A stretch of 64,000 bases of DNA from Anseranas semipalmata (taxonomy: Eukaryota > Chordata > Aves > Anseriformes > Anseranatidae): positions 310,001 through 374,000 of the forward strand of contig VXAA01001467.1 in NCBI GenBank assembly GCA_013399115.1, given 5' to 3'. Of the stretch, positions 12,081-25,948 are shown in pieces (positions within the stretch are counted from its first letter, which is position 1; each line of letters opens with the position of its first letter). The position numbers were made by a program, and so were the translations under genes. Below the pieces are notes generated by a model. It searched no databases. It saw nothing but the letters and a program-made list of their open reading frames with translations, and was not told the origin of the DNA.

Positions 12081-15000
12081 GCCCCTGGTACGTCATTTGT
12101 TTTTGGGGTCTTTGTGGAGGAATTCCTGGAGCAAATACTTTTCTTGATTAAGGCTGCAGCTGAAAATTCCTTTTCTTCCTTAGCTGCCCTCAACTGGTCC
12201 ATTGGGATCTTCTGAAGATGAAAGCAGAATTGGTGCCAAGATTCACCAAGCTGATGGTTGACATCCCTGTACAGGAATGGTTATGTTTTTGTGGGGCTTT
12301 TTAGGGATCCTTTGCTCCACTCCCCTGTTCCTCTTCCAATGTATCTCTAAATCCAGAAGACCTGACTTGTGCCTAGCCATTTCCTTGCATTTGGATACCA
12401 AAGGAGGTAGGAAAAAAGACCCGTCTTCCATTATCCCTGCCTTTTAATGTGTGGGTTAATGCAGTGTCCACCCTTTGCCCACGTTTTGGGTGTTGCCAGC
12501 AGCTCTGTGGGAGTATGGGAGATAGGTGGCTGTGATTCTGCTGCTTCTACATATGCCCATCACGTGGCCAGGAGTAGCAGGTGCACATCCCCTCCACTGC
12601 CAGGACACCTCATTATGCAGATATCCCCTGAGGCAGGCAGGCTCCATAGTGCTACCCAGGCTGGAACGCTGCCTAATAACCATGATCCTGACCTGAATGC
12701 TAATGGACCTGTGACTTCAAAAAGTTCTGTGCCCACTTCATATGTCTCTCTTGAGGTTACCAAAGAGAGGTTTTTTCTTCCAGTGACTGGAAGGAGTCAT
12801 GGGAGTATTTTTACTCTCCGAACGTCTGACTTGGGGTTTTCAGCTAAGTCATAGTTCTGGATGACAAGGAAGTATATGGTATCGGAAAGGCTGTCAGTAT
12901 TATGTGTTATGTCAGGTTTCTGTACACAATCTCAGCACTGGTGCTGGACTTCCAGACAAGTGTAAGCCTCCACATTAAGCGTGAGCCTAAACTGTATATG
13001 CAAACTGTACTGAAAAGATCTAGTAAAATCTCAGTGTAGGAGCTTAAACTTTGCATCCACACTAGTGGAGGAATGTGGGCTATTCTCTTCAAGACAGTTC
13101 TGGCTGTTCAAGACATTGTTTGACTCGGTGTTGACAGTATTGCAGGGTTTAATAGTTTAATTGTTCTGTTGAAAGCAAATCAATACGAAAGTTTTTAGCA
13201 TGAGAAGCTCTCCTAGTAACATAAGTAGCTGGTTACATTATGGGTTAAAAAAGGGAAATGCTCCTTGATCAGGTACTGCATACATTGCTCAACAATATCT
13301 AAATAATTTATTGTGGTTTTTGATAAGGGTCACATCCAACATTAGCTGAGGTGAAGATTCTCAATTGAATTCAGATCAGACCAGCACCTGAGCTAGCACC
13401 AGACTAGCACTAGAGCTTTTCTCTTTTAACCAAATTCAGCCTTTACAGAATTGCAGTGGTTGAGTGGATGATTTTTAATACAAATAAAGCTTCATTTAAC
13501 AGCAGGTGCAAGCAACTGTGGACTTAAACCAGATGCAATTTGTTGGATGTATACACATCAGGAATAGGTGCCTGAGAGAGAATAAAAACTTTTGTTTTTT
13601 ATCTATCAATATATCTGCAGACATACTGTTTATGTCTGTAGAAGAAATGACAACAGGGTTCAAAGTGCAGATGGACACTCAGATCTCTCTAGGACAAAAC
13701 TTTTTACGGGCCTAGAACATCTCAACGCTGGTAAGACCACTGATGTGAATTTTCTGTTTACATGTGAAGGGAAGTGTTTCAGTGCTTCTTATCTATGTGG
13801 ATGCAAATAAAATCTCTCTTATGTCTCTTTGTTTTTGACTCAGCATTGGCAGCTCTCCTTTTCATTAGATGACACTGTAAAAATGTGAGAATTCCCATGG
13901 AAATGACATGTATCCTACACAGAGCTTCTGTTGTGTGAGTGAATCTGCTGTAGTTCCCTTCCACAATATTTATGGGTGGCAGCATTTTCTTTCAGCCTCA
14001 GTCCTTTAGGATAAATAAAAGTAACACTAACTATTGCAGAAAAACACATTCACCTCTAAATTATATATTTTTTTCAGGTTAAAAGTATGTAATTTCACAA
14101 GGAACACTTTGGGACTTATCCTGCTGTGAAACCATTGCTCAATTTCTCTTAGCAGTCGTAAGGTGCCCACAATTCTTAAACTGCTGTGAGCCCCTGTGAA
14201 AGTCAAGACACCAGTATTGCAGTTGACAGCTTATGTTGGGATATTGGCACACAGCTCAGACTGCTGTAACAGCTTGAGATTTTGCTCCAGGGTTCCCAGT
14301 GCTTGCATAGTTCATATATTTCAGGCCCCTGGTTAATCACAGCTCACCGTATGGTGAATGCATCCTATTGATTTGACCAGTTCCAAGCAATCAATTTGAA
14401 AGAGATGACAGTGCCTGTCTTTTACCATCTTCCCCACCCTAAAATAACAAAATAAATGCCAATGGTTTGGACCCAACTTCTTCTGTAAGAGGTAGGCAAG
14501 AAAGCAGAGAAAAAAGAATGAGAAGAGTGATTTAGAGATGAATACATGCTTAACAACAATAACAAAAAACATTTTCACGAGCAAAAAAAGAGAGAAGTGG
14601 AATAGGAAAGATGACCAGGTTAACTTAGAGGAATATGCAGTGAAAATAAATGACTTCTAATAAATTCAAAGGCTGACTCTTTTTTGGAGTTGAGGGTTTG
14701 AAAAGCAAACACTGATTTTTGTGGAAGATTTATAAGCAGGACACGCTGCCAGTCAAATGCAGAATAGTTGGAAGGAGAAAGATATTGTAGAGTTAAAGTG
14801 AGAGGCTCCAGCTCTGCTAGTTGTCCTGGAAAAAGTAAAAGAGTGAGAGAGAAAGGAAGAAATTGGTTAAACAGTTCATTAGGTTGTGGTGGCTTCTTCT
14901 TGGTCTTTTTTTTTTTTTTTTTCCAGGAAAGTTATTAGAAAGTTGAAGGAAAGTCACCAATTGCCAGGAAACAGACAGGCTGGTGGAATGATAGTGCAAA

Positions 15001-15600
15001 CAACATCATAAAACTGACTGTCTCCAGAAGACAGTTTCATGTATTAATTACAGGTGCGCAGCTGAGCTAATGCTAAGCTATGAGTAGGAATTAACACTGC
15101 AAAAGAGTATTTTTGTTGTCTGCTCCCCCCAGCTTCAGACTAGCTTTGCCTGAACTTTACACTGCTGATTTTGACAGTCTTCCTCTACTTTGGCTCCAGT
15201 TGCTACCTCCACCCCTAAGCCTGGCTCAGCCACCTTGTTATTAATCACATTTGTCTGAGTGCTTGGAGATACCCGAGCAAGTCTAGGCTTCAGCAATTTG
15301 ACATCTAAGAGCTCTTCTTATTTCGGAGCAATGCCAGCTGCTCTTCTCCAACCACCAGTCCAGATGGAGATCATCCAGCTCATCCAGAAGGAAGTCTTAG
15401 CAAGCACGGTGCTGCCACTTTATGATGACGGACATCTTTCTGCTGAGGGAAGGGTGATTACATGAACAGTGGGAAAGAGTGTGATAAAGTTACCCACAAA
15501 AATGCAATTTTTTTAAGAATAGATGGAAGTTTGAACACGAACCTTTGATTAGATGTAGCCTATCATGACCAGTTAATAAATTTTCTTGGGGAGAACATGT

Positions 15601-15643
15601 ATATGTGTGTGAGAACGTGTGTGTGTGTCTGTGTGTTTGTGTA
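15601..15643. repeat. Imperfect GT-rich microsatellite
   Basis: The tract is made of GT runs broken by GAGAAC, CT and TTT, and is followed by a T-rich stretch. Confidence 0.75.
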
Positions 15644-15989
15644 TTCTATTTTTTTCCCCCCTAAGAGAAATTCCATGTTTCTTTCCAAAATGTTTTTTTT
15701 TTTTCCTCAGTGAATTACTTTCCTTCTTTCCAGAAATGAAATACATCTATAAGATGGGGAGAACCAGGAGAATTCTTAAAATCTGCTTTGAAATTTTCCA
15801 CGGAGACCACCATTTGTTGTTTGTTATCCCTGAAATATATCTACAAACACAGTCAAGTTTCCCACCTACCTAGGAAGACTGTGTCATTCTCATGTCCTCA
15901 CTCCACTTGCCCTTTCTTTTTCACCATCTTTCAGCTATGTCTAGTAAGTTAGGTTCCCTTACCTTTTACTCATACATCATACCTTCTAA

Positions 15990-16236
15990 CATGCTTATCT
16001 TTATCGCTGTTCTTTGTATTCACTCTATTTTATTGCCATCCTCTTTATATTGAGTTGCCCAAAACTGATCACAGTTTTCCAAGAGGGGCCTCACCAGGGC
16101 TGTGTGCAGAGGAATTATTACCTCTGTAGTCCTGCAAGTAATTCTGCTCCACATCCCAGTATGGTATTTGCCTCTTTGTGCTACAGTCTTTCACTGTGAG
16201 CTCATATTTAATCTGTCATCCACTATCACTCCCTAA
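15990..16236 (-). mobile_element. CR1 LINE fragment (end of reverse transcriptase ORF)
   Basis: On the minus strand, one nearly continuous frame shows the signature of the CR1 ORF2 C-terminus. It holds KEANTILGC, then TTEVIIPLHTALVRPLLENC, then DQFWATQYKEDGNKIE. These match the well-known CR1 blocks of the type [30 protein letters not shown] and VQFWAPQYKKD. One stop codon interrupts the first block. The piece is truncated at both ends, which is usual for CR1. Its flanks look unique. This is one of the two most secure transposon calls in the window. Confidence 0.87.
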
Positions 16237-17899
16237 ATAAGTCCTGCAGCACTTCCCCTTTCGTAATAAAAACACAGAAAAATGTTTGAAGAAAAAGTAA
16301 GTTATCCCCTTGGGTGGCTCTTTTGAGAAAACCAGGGTTTTCATACAGCTGCAAAGACACTGAAACACAACCTCATGCTCTGCTTCCACATACCTGGATT
16401 TTGCAGCTCTAATGCCAAGAGCCAAAACAGATATGGCATTTCCTATTTGTACATATTTTCTGAACATTTGCTGGTTATGGTCCTGGACTACCCAGAGCAT
16501 TGATACAGGGGAGAAATGCCACACCTACTTTTGGAGTTCATATCTACTAGATTTAGAGCTCAGAAATCCTGCTGTGCTTTAAGTAGTTTGGAGGTGTGTG
16601 CTGTGAATGTTGCTTCAGTTACTTGATATTTTATTGAAATTGAGTGAATACTACTGTATATGGACAAAACTGGGACATGGCTTGAGTCACAGTTTTTACC
16701 ATCTCTACGTTTGGAGAGTTCTTCACTCTCCAGACTGGATTCCTTTCAAGCACTTTTAGAGTGAGCATTTTCTCAGAACTGCCTGTCTTTCTTTTCTACT
16801 GCTGAATTTATTTAGAAGAACTTTGTTGATATTTGAAGTTGAAAAGCCTGCACAGTGTTTAATCTTCTCCTTCTTTTTGGCCAATGAGTTGTCCTTCCAG
16901 AATAAAAATCTTCTCCTTTTTAGTCCATCTGATTATTCAACCTAATTAATCACTGTGAAAAACACTACTAAGGATTTGTAAACATTGTGTAGGGAAATAT
17001 GATGAGCACATATTTACCTTCAGAGGGCTACAGGAATTACGATGTGTCAGATAGTAGTGTATTGCACATGTGGATAGTCTGTTATTTTAGTACTCAGCCA
17101 TTAACTTTTTCTTTATTTATTGTGAATCAACCTAAGACTGTTAAACCGACAACACAGATTTCTCCTTCTTCCCTTATTTCTAAGATCTGCTTACTGGTTT
17201 CTCTATTGCTCTCCCTGAAGGATACCAAGAATAACAAACTGCCCAAACAGCCAAATGAAAGAACTGAATGGTGTAGGAAGAAAGACCCTATAAATGTTGC
17301 AGAGCACCAGCATTGCTAACATGCTCCCTCATTCCCGATTGCAGCATAAGAGCATGTGTTCGTAAGGCACGCCACCCTGAAATTGATGGGAACCTTTCTG
17401 TGGACTGCATGGTTTGTGTACTAAGCCTCCAGGTTCTTGCAGTGAATTTTTGCTGCTACAAAGAGCTCTTAAAATTACATTTAAATTGGAAATAGAAATC
17501 TCCTCAGCCCTGACATTGGAGCAGAGTTGTTATTTCCCATGCCTGTCTTCTCTCACTCAGGAAGCTGCTGCAACATGAAACCTTCTGGTTGTTCCTCCTT
17601 CAAATGCCTCTCTCAGCTGCCTGAACTCCACTATTTCCTTGTGAAAGAAGAGAAAATATGGGAATTTAGGCAAGCAGAACAGTTCTTTGCTCAGCCTGAA
17701 GAAGAAAGGTCAAGAGGGGTCTGATTTTCCCAGCCATTGAAATGTGTTTACCTTCTCCCCTGGTTTTGGCACAGGAACCTGTAAAATGCAATCCCCAAAT
17801 TAGTAAGCTGATACAGCAAAACCAAGGACTAAAGAGTGTCCTCGGGTGTGCTTCAGGGCTCATAAGGAGATATATTTCAGCAGTTCAGTGTTGTAGAGC
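16237..17899. other. Non-genic, no recognised gene
   Basis: I see no gene or repeat that I recognise. A 102-codon open frame on the minus strand (16216-16524) begins in the adjoining CR1 piece and runs into unique sequence. It has no family resemblance. AT-rich unique DNA makes up the rest. Confidence 0.6.
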
Positions 17900-18130
17900 C
17901 AGGTAGTGGTGAGACCACATCTATATACAGCTGTATACAGCTCTAGAGATGCAGTTTGTCTGAAGACCAGAAACTTTAGAGGCTGGATCTGCTCAGCTTA
18001 ATAGGATGGTAAACAAGAGGGAACATGACTGTTGGGTTATAAATATATTAGGGTGGATTTGAAGAGTTGAGGGAGAAAATTTTTAGTAAAGAACAGAGCT
18101 TGTGATAAAAAGAAATGATTACAAGATTTT
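17900..18130 (+). mobile_element. CR1 LINE 3' fragment
   Basis: VVRPHL at 17906-17923 corresponds to the CR1 block [10 protein letters not shown]. It is followed by RLDLLSLIGW, a stop, then TRGNMTVGL, corresponding to the standard CR1 tail RLGLFSLEKRRLRGDMI. A stretch rich in AAAATTTTTAGTAAAGAA follows, as in CR1 3' regions. Several stops interrupt the frame, so the piece is old and non-functional. The 3' boundary is uncertain and could lie as far as about 18245. Confidence 0.72.
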
Positions 18131-18913
18131 TGTATAGACCTTTTTTCCTGGAAATTCAGTGAAGATCCTTAACCACCAGAAGAAGGAGGTTCTGAAGCAG
18201 CCTCCCAGCAGGGAGAAGTGTGCAGGGAAGAGCTAAGATAGAGTTCTGTCTGTCTGCAAGAGGTATATGATATGATTGTATGCAGTCACTCACAAGGGCT
18301 TCAGATGTGTCCCTTTGGTGATGCTCTGTGGTTTAGCTGCTCATCTTGGGAAGTGAATTTTTTTGTCTAGACTGAGAGGTGCACTGAAGAAATGTGAATC
18401 AGAATGCATGGGTGAGTTGTGAACATTGTCCATTTGTGTTAATTCACAAGCTGTGCATGTGATATGTAAGGCTCTTTAAAACACTGAGCAATTAATCTCC
18501 GAAGTATTTAATAAGGTGTTCACAGAAAAGCAGTGCGATCACAGTTGCAGACTGAGTCATGGTCATATTACTTAAACAAGAACCTTGTTTGGTTTCTGCT
18601 TGGAAAGGGAAAGAGTGCTGGCATTTCTGTCTGACTTTAAATGGGAAATCTTGAGAGGTCCACTATAAAGGCAACAAGTCTGGGCAAGATGGGTGCTTGG
18701 CTTCACTTCATAATCTCAAATTCAAGCTAACAGTTTTGCTACATGAATCAAAACATCAGAATGATTCCTAACTTTAAGCCTTAAAAGGAGCGTGGTGATG
18801 TGGAGAACTTACACCGTCATAAAGCAGATAACAGGAGTAAGTTTTGTGTGCTACTTCTTGAGTTGGTTGTCACCTAAAAACAAAATCCAACAAGTGAAAT
18901 TTAGTGACATGAG

Positions 18914-18949
18914 AAAACAAAACAAAACAAAACAAAACAAAACAAAAAC
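18914..18949. repeat. (AAAAC)6 pentanucleotide microsatellite
   Basis: There are six perfect AAAAC units followed by AAAAACA. The unit is the complement of the TTTTG unit at 10996. Confidence 0.9.
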
Positions 18950-19860
18950 AAGGAAGGAATGACTGTCTGTGTTGAGTATTCTGCAGTGAACGCCAAACCG
19001 AGTTCTATCCTTCTTCTGAATCTGAGGTCTTTCCACTCTTTGCCTGAATTTGGTAGTGTGGATTTCCTTCCTGAAAATGACCTTCCTCTGGGAAACTCAC
19101 TACAAGCGTCTGGAAGGAGAACCTTTCTTGGTCATGTACCATGCAGTGCAGATGATTTGATGTGGAGCAATGTGGAGTTGCTTTGATTTCCCCTTTATCA
19201 GGCAGCATACCAGGACTCAAAAATAGAGCAGCTCTATTGTCTGGTGCTCTACTCCAGGCATCCAGTGATGTCTGCCAAAGGCTGCATTCCCTTGCAGAGA
19301 TCTGTAGCTGAGCAGGACTGACTAGAAGACGAGGTGATATGTGCCTGCACAGTGATCTTCCTTGCACTTCAAATACAGCTACTGTCAGGAACTGGACAAT
19401 GTGAAAAGCTCCCACTTCTTTTGGTTCAGTCTCTGGTCACTTCTCTTACCACCATTCCTTTCCTAGTTTGGAGACAGATTGGAGCATTTCCTTCTTTTGT
19501 TTATTTCACATGGGAACAAATGGTTCATTTCCCTCTGTCCCAGCTGCTCTGAAAGGTTTTCTAGCTTCTCCAGAATATATTATGCAATGCTGCGGAGCAA
19601 GTCCTTTTTTCTTTTTGACGCCGTGCCTTTACCATGTATTGTAATCTGTCTGCTCTGATTAGGTTCATCCTATAGAATCACTGCCAAATTCTGTTTTATG
19701 CAGCAATGTTTAGTCTTCAGCCTGGGAGCTACGTACAGTCTTTTTAAGATGTTCATACATCAATATCAGTCCTGACTAATCCTGAGAAGCTTTGGACGGC
19801 AGGAAGAAGGAAAGCTTGAGGTTAGCTGTGCAAGTTACAGGACAAGCACTGCACTCTACT

Positions 19861-19905
19861 CTGGCCAAACTTCTACTGCCATCAATGAAAGTTGGGTTTG
19901 AGAGC
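19861..19905. mobile_element. Possible palindromic repeat relic, low confidence
   Basis: GGCCAAACTTCTACTGCC followed by ATCAATGAAAGTTGGGTTT resembles the half-palindrome GCAAAACTCCCACTGACTTCAATGGGAGTTT seen in sauropsid MITE-like repeats. It is short and decayed, so chance cannot be excluded. Confidence 0.3.
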
Positions 19906-20429
19906 AGGGCTGCAAATTTTGTTTCTGATGTAGTGTACAGACCACTGTCTCAGCAAGGACTGGGTTACGCTTCTGTTACAGAGCTTCACCGTTGATTTTA
20001 GTAGGGACCCAACAGGACTCCACGTTTGCACTGAATACATTGCTTAGGCAAAAGTAGATTTAACCCATCTAATGTGTCGGTGTAGGAAAACCAACACTCC
20101 AATGTTTTCTCACATTTTCCTTTGATATAGGTGGATTCCATACTAGCATGACTGCTGACCTTAGTGACGACAGTAACTTGTTATTCTCTAATTAACACCT
20201 ATATGGCAGGGGCATGCAGAATCCAGGCAGGCTGGGGCAGTCCTGTACACGCACACACACTGACAGAGATCCCAGAGCAACCCTGGAAAAACTAAGATCC
20301 TGAGGACCTTTACAAAACTTTGTTTTATATGTTTACCAAGGCTTGGTTAAAACATCAGGCTGTGGGGAAATTGCAAACATTTTCATGTGAGAAGCCATCC
20401 CAGTTTTGTGACTGGGTATAATTGCCAGG

Positions 20430-20720
20430 GCTTTGCTGCCTGCGATGCCTTGCGATAAGAAAGGATGGGTAATCCCGCTGCCAAAGGCGCAGGGAATTAA
20501 GAAGCCACGGTTGCATGGGAGTTGTGTTGGCTGAGAAGGCCACTTAGCGAATTCCTTACTTGAGCATTCAAGGGCACTCTCTCGCAACTCGATCCTCACT
20601 TTTCCAAGCACACGGAGGAGAAGAATGTTTCACTGTCCAGAAAGCACCCGGGCCTTGAGATAAATGAGAATCGAAACAAACGTTTCCATTCATATCAGGG
20701 GCCCCTCCTCACTAGCGTCC
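20430..20720. promoter_or_regulatory. CpG-enriched segment, possible regulatory element
   Basis: About 13 CpG dinucleotides occur in 290 bases, against zero or one per 60 bases in most of the window. The stretch is not GC-rich enough to be a classical CpG island. CpG retention and mixed composition continue more weakly to about 20990. This texture is common in conserved enhancers that are hypomethylated in the germline. No gene start is visible. The functional reading is inference. Confidence 0.3.
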
Positions 20721-23700
20721 TCACTGATCTGTAAAAACCTTCTTTGTAAGTGGTTTCTAAAGCATAATCTGTGCTTTTAATACTGTTTGATTGAATAATT
20801 CCAATGTAAGGTTTGTTTTTTAAAGGTTTTGAGAAGTGTTGTAAGTAGCAAAAGTTTTTAATAGAAACCTGAATCCACTGGCTGAGGAAAATTTCCTCAC
20901 GACCGTTCCTGTTGTGGAGAAAACTGGAGGAAAATCAAGCCCAAAGCGCGGAGGGTCATGTGAATAGCTAGAGTGGAATTCAGGGGCTTCGTTTCAGTAA
21001 TTGCAGTGAAATTGCTCCCAGCAGAGGCAAGAAGAAGAGAAATTTTAAAGGTCCAAGCAGACAATAACAGAGCTCTACCTGCCTTCCTAAAGCATCGAAG
21101 GAGTCCTGAGCACAGAAGTAACTTACCGAAGCAGGACTTTCCTTTTCAGAACAAATTTATCCTTTTCTCTCACCACCCTCAAGTCCACATCAGATACTGA
21201 GTGAGCTTTACAGGCAACTCAATTTGTTTTGCCCAAGAGAAAACCAACAACCCTGAAATGGTAAAAATGAAATAAAACTTAAGTGTGTGCTGGGGGGGAG
21301 GATGACTTATTATTATATTTCTCTCCCTCTCTTTCTCTCTCTCTTTAAAGGGAACTGAAATCTGTTTAGTGAAAAGTCACATTCACTCTTTGGAGAAGTT
21401 GCAGACCAAGGTTATGTTGCAGCTACAAAGAATTTGGAAAACAACATGTAGGCTTGAAAAATGAACTATTCCTTCACATATATAACTTAGCGTATCATCC
21501 TCGATCATAATTATAGACAGATTTGGATTGAAGTGATTATTGAATGCATTGTCCTTAAAGATAATCAGGGACATGACCAGTAGTGACACTGTGATGGAAA
21601 GGACTAAACAGTGCAGTTCATCATCTCAGCCCTTGAAATGGCTGAGATATGCAAAAGTGCACATTTTATCCAAGGGGTATAAATAGTACAAAGGGAGGAA
21701 GAAAAAAAAAAAAGCAAGGAGAGGAATCAGGTGGCTTTGCAGACTGCTGTGTTTGAGGAACAATTTGACAGAGACAGAGCAAGATGATGATAACTTGGAA
21801 AAAGTATAATTTGTCATGATTACCTCTTTTTTTTTTTTTTCCCCTTCCTCCCAAAGCAGTACAGTTTGCAGTTTGCACCCATTGCAATTTATACCTGGGT
21901 AAAAAGATGGCTTGGGTAAAAGATAGTTTACTTCAGAACATACTTGAGTAAAAGATAGCTTAGTAAAGTAAAGTATAATTTAATCCCTTCACTTATCTGG
22001 GCCTGCACTAAGTATTTTAGGTGTCTTGAAACCTCAGTTAATGAAGCCCCTTGCAAAAGTCTATTTAATGCCTTGTGGGTGGGATTCATTTCTTGAAGGA
22101 CACCAAATAGCAGAGAGGGAAGATTTCTGAGTGCAGTATGATTCAGATAATGCTATACTTCCTCATCCTCAGGCAAATGCCTTGTATACATGTTTCTTCT
22201 GCACTTTCATTAGTCAGCCCTGTCCACCTCTATAATTTTTCTACACACAAAAAACATATATTCTATAAGTAATGTGAACAGCTGATTATGTTGCTCTTGG
22301 CTACCGATGCTTTCACTTTGCAGGCTATTCCATCCAAAGGTAATGGCACTGATGCGGTTGTCACTGTATATAAAAATGCATCTGTGAAAGAGGTCAGAGA
22401 AAATAGGGAGTTTATAATCCTGGGATCCTGGGCAGTTTAACTATCAGCTGGGGGATATGGCAATTGCCTGTTTTTCTGCATTACTGTACAAAGGGGAAGA
22501 AAACTCCTCAAAGGATACGAGCGATTAAAATGAACATATTTTTTTTTCTGTTCAAATTTAATTTGTTATTCACATGTCACTGCTACTGGAAGTACCCATA
22601 TTTATTTTGAACATATAAGACATCATTTATCTGCAGCAATTTGCCAAACAAGTAGCACATACTTCAGACCCTGTAGTTTATCAACAAAGCTCAGCTATAC
22701 ATTTAACCATCTATTTAACAACCCCCCCTAAATCTGTCTAAGGAATCCTTTGGCATCCAGAATTTGTAGGGGAGGGATCTCCTGAGCTTTTCTGGCTCTG
22801 GTCAGGAGAACATTTTCCTATAATTTAAGTTCCATTCCAATTTGGAGGCATGACTTTTAAAATATTTTCTTCTTCTTTCTCCACAGTTTTATTTCTGTCT
22901 CTTCTTCTTCCCAGTTTGGGAGAGTAGCATGCAACATTTGGCTCCACCAGAATAATACAATGGAGCTGCCATGCCATACTCAGAATTCTTGGATCCAGGT
23001 TATGCTCTTTAGAAGGCATCAGGAGCCATATTATGCTGCTTAAAACGTTGCAGCACGTGCAATGCACTGAAAATCCTCTGAGCCATAGAGTTACCTTTTC
23101 TGCTTTTCATTCCAGGATCCCTCCCTTTTATTGCTCTCCTTATTGTGCTTGTTCTGCTTCTGTACCTTTTCACTAGAATGATTAGTTTGGAGACTAGCAG
23201 CCAACCAAATGCATGATAAACCTTTTTAAATAAATAAGCAAAGAGTCCTGTTTCCTTCTTCCTTCATGCCTACACAAAGCAGGGAGCTTTCCATGCCTAG
23301 CAGGCTTCTTTGCAATGCCTCTACAAACAGACCAGGCAGAAAAAATGTGGGAAAATTTCAGATCCTGTCTCCTGTGCAGCAACGTGTGTTTTGCTTGAGC
23401 ACTGGGTCTTTCCTTGAGAGCTCTTTGTGGACATCCTCAGTGAGGCTCCTTAGCACAGATGTGGGCTGCTGAAGCATCTCCAAAGGGCTGGCTCAGTGTT
23501 GGACCAGTGCCCTCGTCTAATTTAGAGCTGCCTGGAGGCTGTGAAGCAGCTTTCTCTGTGCCTTTTTCCTTCCCACGTATTTGTCTTGCACTCCAAGGCT
23601 CAACTCCACAGAGATATTTGAGCTCCTCACTCCTTGATATCAGTGTGAGCTATGTGCCTACACAGGAAATAGATAGCAAACATCTGTTGCAGATCCAGGC

Positions 23701-25924
23701 CTGAGATTTTGAATCTCTCATTTACCATGTGTTGATGATGACAGAATTGAAAAGGGGCTTTTAGGCACTACTGTAAAGCAAATGTTTTGGTGGCCTGAAG
23801 TTGCTGAGATTTTGCTCTGCTCTGGGAGTTTAAAAATGGTACAAAGGAAGGTCCTGTTATACTGAGTGAATTACATTGGTCTCAGCCCTCCCCACTGAGG
23901 TCTGGCTGAAGTCTGGCTGGATTGCCGTGGAGAGATTGACTTCTCAAGGCTTGCGCTTACACACCGAACTCCCCCAGTGCTGGGGTCCTGAATCATCTGC
24001 TGCTCATGGTGGAGACAAAGTGTAGGGGAGAAGTGCTCCTTATGGCAAGCCACTGATTTGGGGGAATGTGCTTTTTATTGTTTGCATGTTCACATCTTTT
24101 CTTTCTCTTTTGCTTATTGGCCATCTGTTTCTTCTCCTTTGGTATCTGTTCAGTCTCCTTTTCCTTTGTTCCTTCCTTGTTGGGAAAAAAAAAAAGAAAA
24201 CAATGGACTTCTTCCCTCATTTATTTATGAATTCATTCTCGTATCATCCAGTTAAACATCCAGTTAAACAAAATACACTCAGGAGGGGTTATTGAAAGTA
24301 ACCTCTCCATGTTAGGCCTCTGGTTCATGTTTGAAATTAGTTCCAGAACAACAGAGGGAAGCTTTTGGCCTTGAACTGTGACATTCTCTGTGTTGAAAGA
24401 GACTTTTTATTTGCGCAGTCCTTTTAACCTTCTGCTAGCTCATGGCCTGGTTCCCCAGTCCTTCACAGCTAATCCAGTCACTCATGCTTAGGCAGGGCTA
24501 GAAAGACGCGGAAGTCCCACTGGTCCCTACCTCTTACACCGGTGAAAAGGCAAGGGACTAAGACAGTTTTTTTTGCTGATGATCCCACCTGTAGCGCCAT
24601 TTGTGCTTGTGAGCCCCACTTCTGTAATAGACTTTCCCTTGCACTCATGGCCTCCCTTGGAAATAAGACCTCCTTGTCTTTATGACCTCTAGTTCAGGCA
24701 CTGCATTAAGCAATAGAAAAACCGGCCTTTTGCTTCTGTCAGTATGCCTTGTTTGTGTCCCCTGAGGGCTTTGGCTGAGAGCAAAAGCCTCAGGAGCTTT
24801 CGAAGCAGGTGGATATTTGTAGAGGTACATTGACAAGCACAAATAGAGCTTGTGCTTAATGGTGCTTTTCTGCCTTTTCTGCATTAGAAAATCCTCACTG
24901 ATTCCAAAAGCTTTTGGTGTTGGTATTTCCAAAAAGGGATGAGGTGGCAAGGCATAGCTGTACAGTTCCTTTTAACTTAATTGCAGTAGTTTATACCACT
25001 CTTCCGGAGTTGGCCTTCTGAGTTTTTCCATGGTTCAGTCTTGACAGTAACAGCCATAACCAGATTCTGAATATTACTTTTTCTCTGGAGACATATGTCA
25101 CGAGTTGTTAAAATTGATGAAGTTTATACAGGGCCACTAGAGTAAAATCTCAATAGCTTTTTGGCTGAGGGAGGTAAAAACATGAGATCTGTAGCCAAGC
25201 AAGAAAAGCTATTGTTTAAATTGCAAGTAGCTTCACTGCTAGATATGACAACTGGGATGGAGCAAGTTGTGCAGTGTAAACCCATACTGCTGCCTGCAGC
25301 CCTAGCTTAGGATTTAGGCTTATCCATGCTTGGGAAAATATGTCCCACAGTTCAAGTGAGTTGCAGAATAATATGGCCTCTCTAGCTAGTGATGCCCCAA
25401 ATACCATTTGGAGAAGGCTGAACCCGGAATACGTGTCAGCCACCCAATCTGGAGCTAACCCGACCTCTTTACCTATTAATTATTTGTATGAAATCTGGTC
25501 TAAATCCTAATTGAGGTCAGTGTCCCATTCTACTAAACTCATTGTAGTTGGTGCTCCAGAAATACATTAATAGAGGCTCTGTCTTGAAAAGTTGATGATC
25601 TAAAAACACAAGGAGTATAATGGGTGAGAGAGGAAAAAGAACCAAAATTGCTTGGAAGCTGTCAATGGAAAGAGCTGCAGAGTTAAGTGTTGTTATACAA
25701 GTTTATTTCAACGGGATGGAAACTCTGTTGTGTCGAGTTGTGTATGATCTATCCAGACAAAAGAGGTTCTTCCCATCCATCTTCTGTAGCCCAGCCTTGG
25801 ATAGTATCTCTTCGCCCTTTCAGCAGGTACTGGAGGAATGCAACTCATGTTAAATGTGCAAATAGAGGGAGGAAGGAGGAATTATCATCTGCTGTGGAAT
25901 GCTGTCTGGCATGCTGACTCCTGT

Positions 25925-25948
25925 GTGCGCACGCACACACACACACTC
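25925..25948. repeat. (CA)n microsatellite
   Basis: A short alternating purine-pyrimidine run of GTGCGCACGC leads into about seven CA units. Confidence 0.8.

Larger units (their letters stand above)
9603..15989. other. Non-genic, no recognised gene
   Basis: I see no gene. The largest open frame, 12447-12854 (plus, 135 codons), is overlapped by other open frames on the opposite strand and has no recognisable domain. A short (AAAT)n run lies at 10433-10452. Simple repeats at 10996, 12054 and 15601 are listed separately. A poly-T tract at about 14906-14922 is followed by CCAG but has no exon-like continuation. Confidence 0.6.
18131..20429. other. Non-genic, no recognised gene
   Basis: No gene is recognised. 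A 136-codon open frame on the minus strand (19005-19415) is overlapped by open frames on the plus strand and has no identifiable domain. Simple repeats and one possible palindromic repeat relic are listed separately. Confidence 0.6.

Noticed and set aside
12447..12854. 135-codon plus-strand frame
   Set aside because: Overlapped by two minus-strand open frames, with no recognisable domain or codon pattern.
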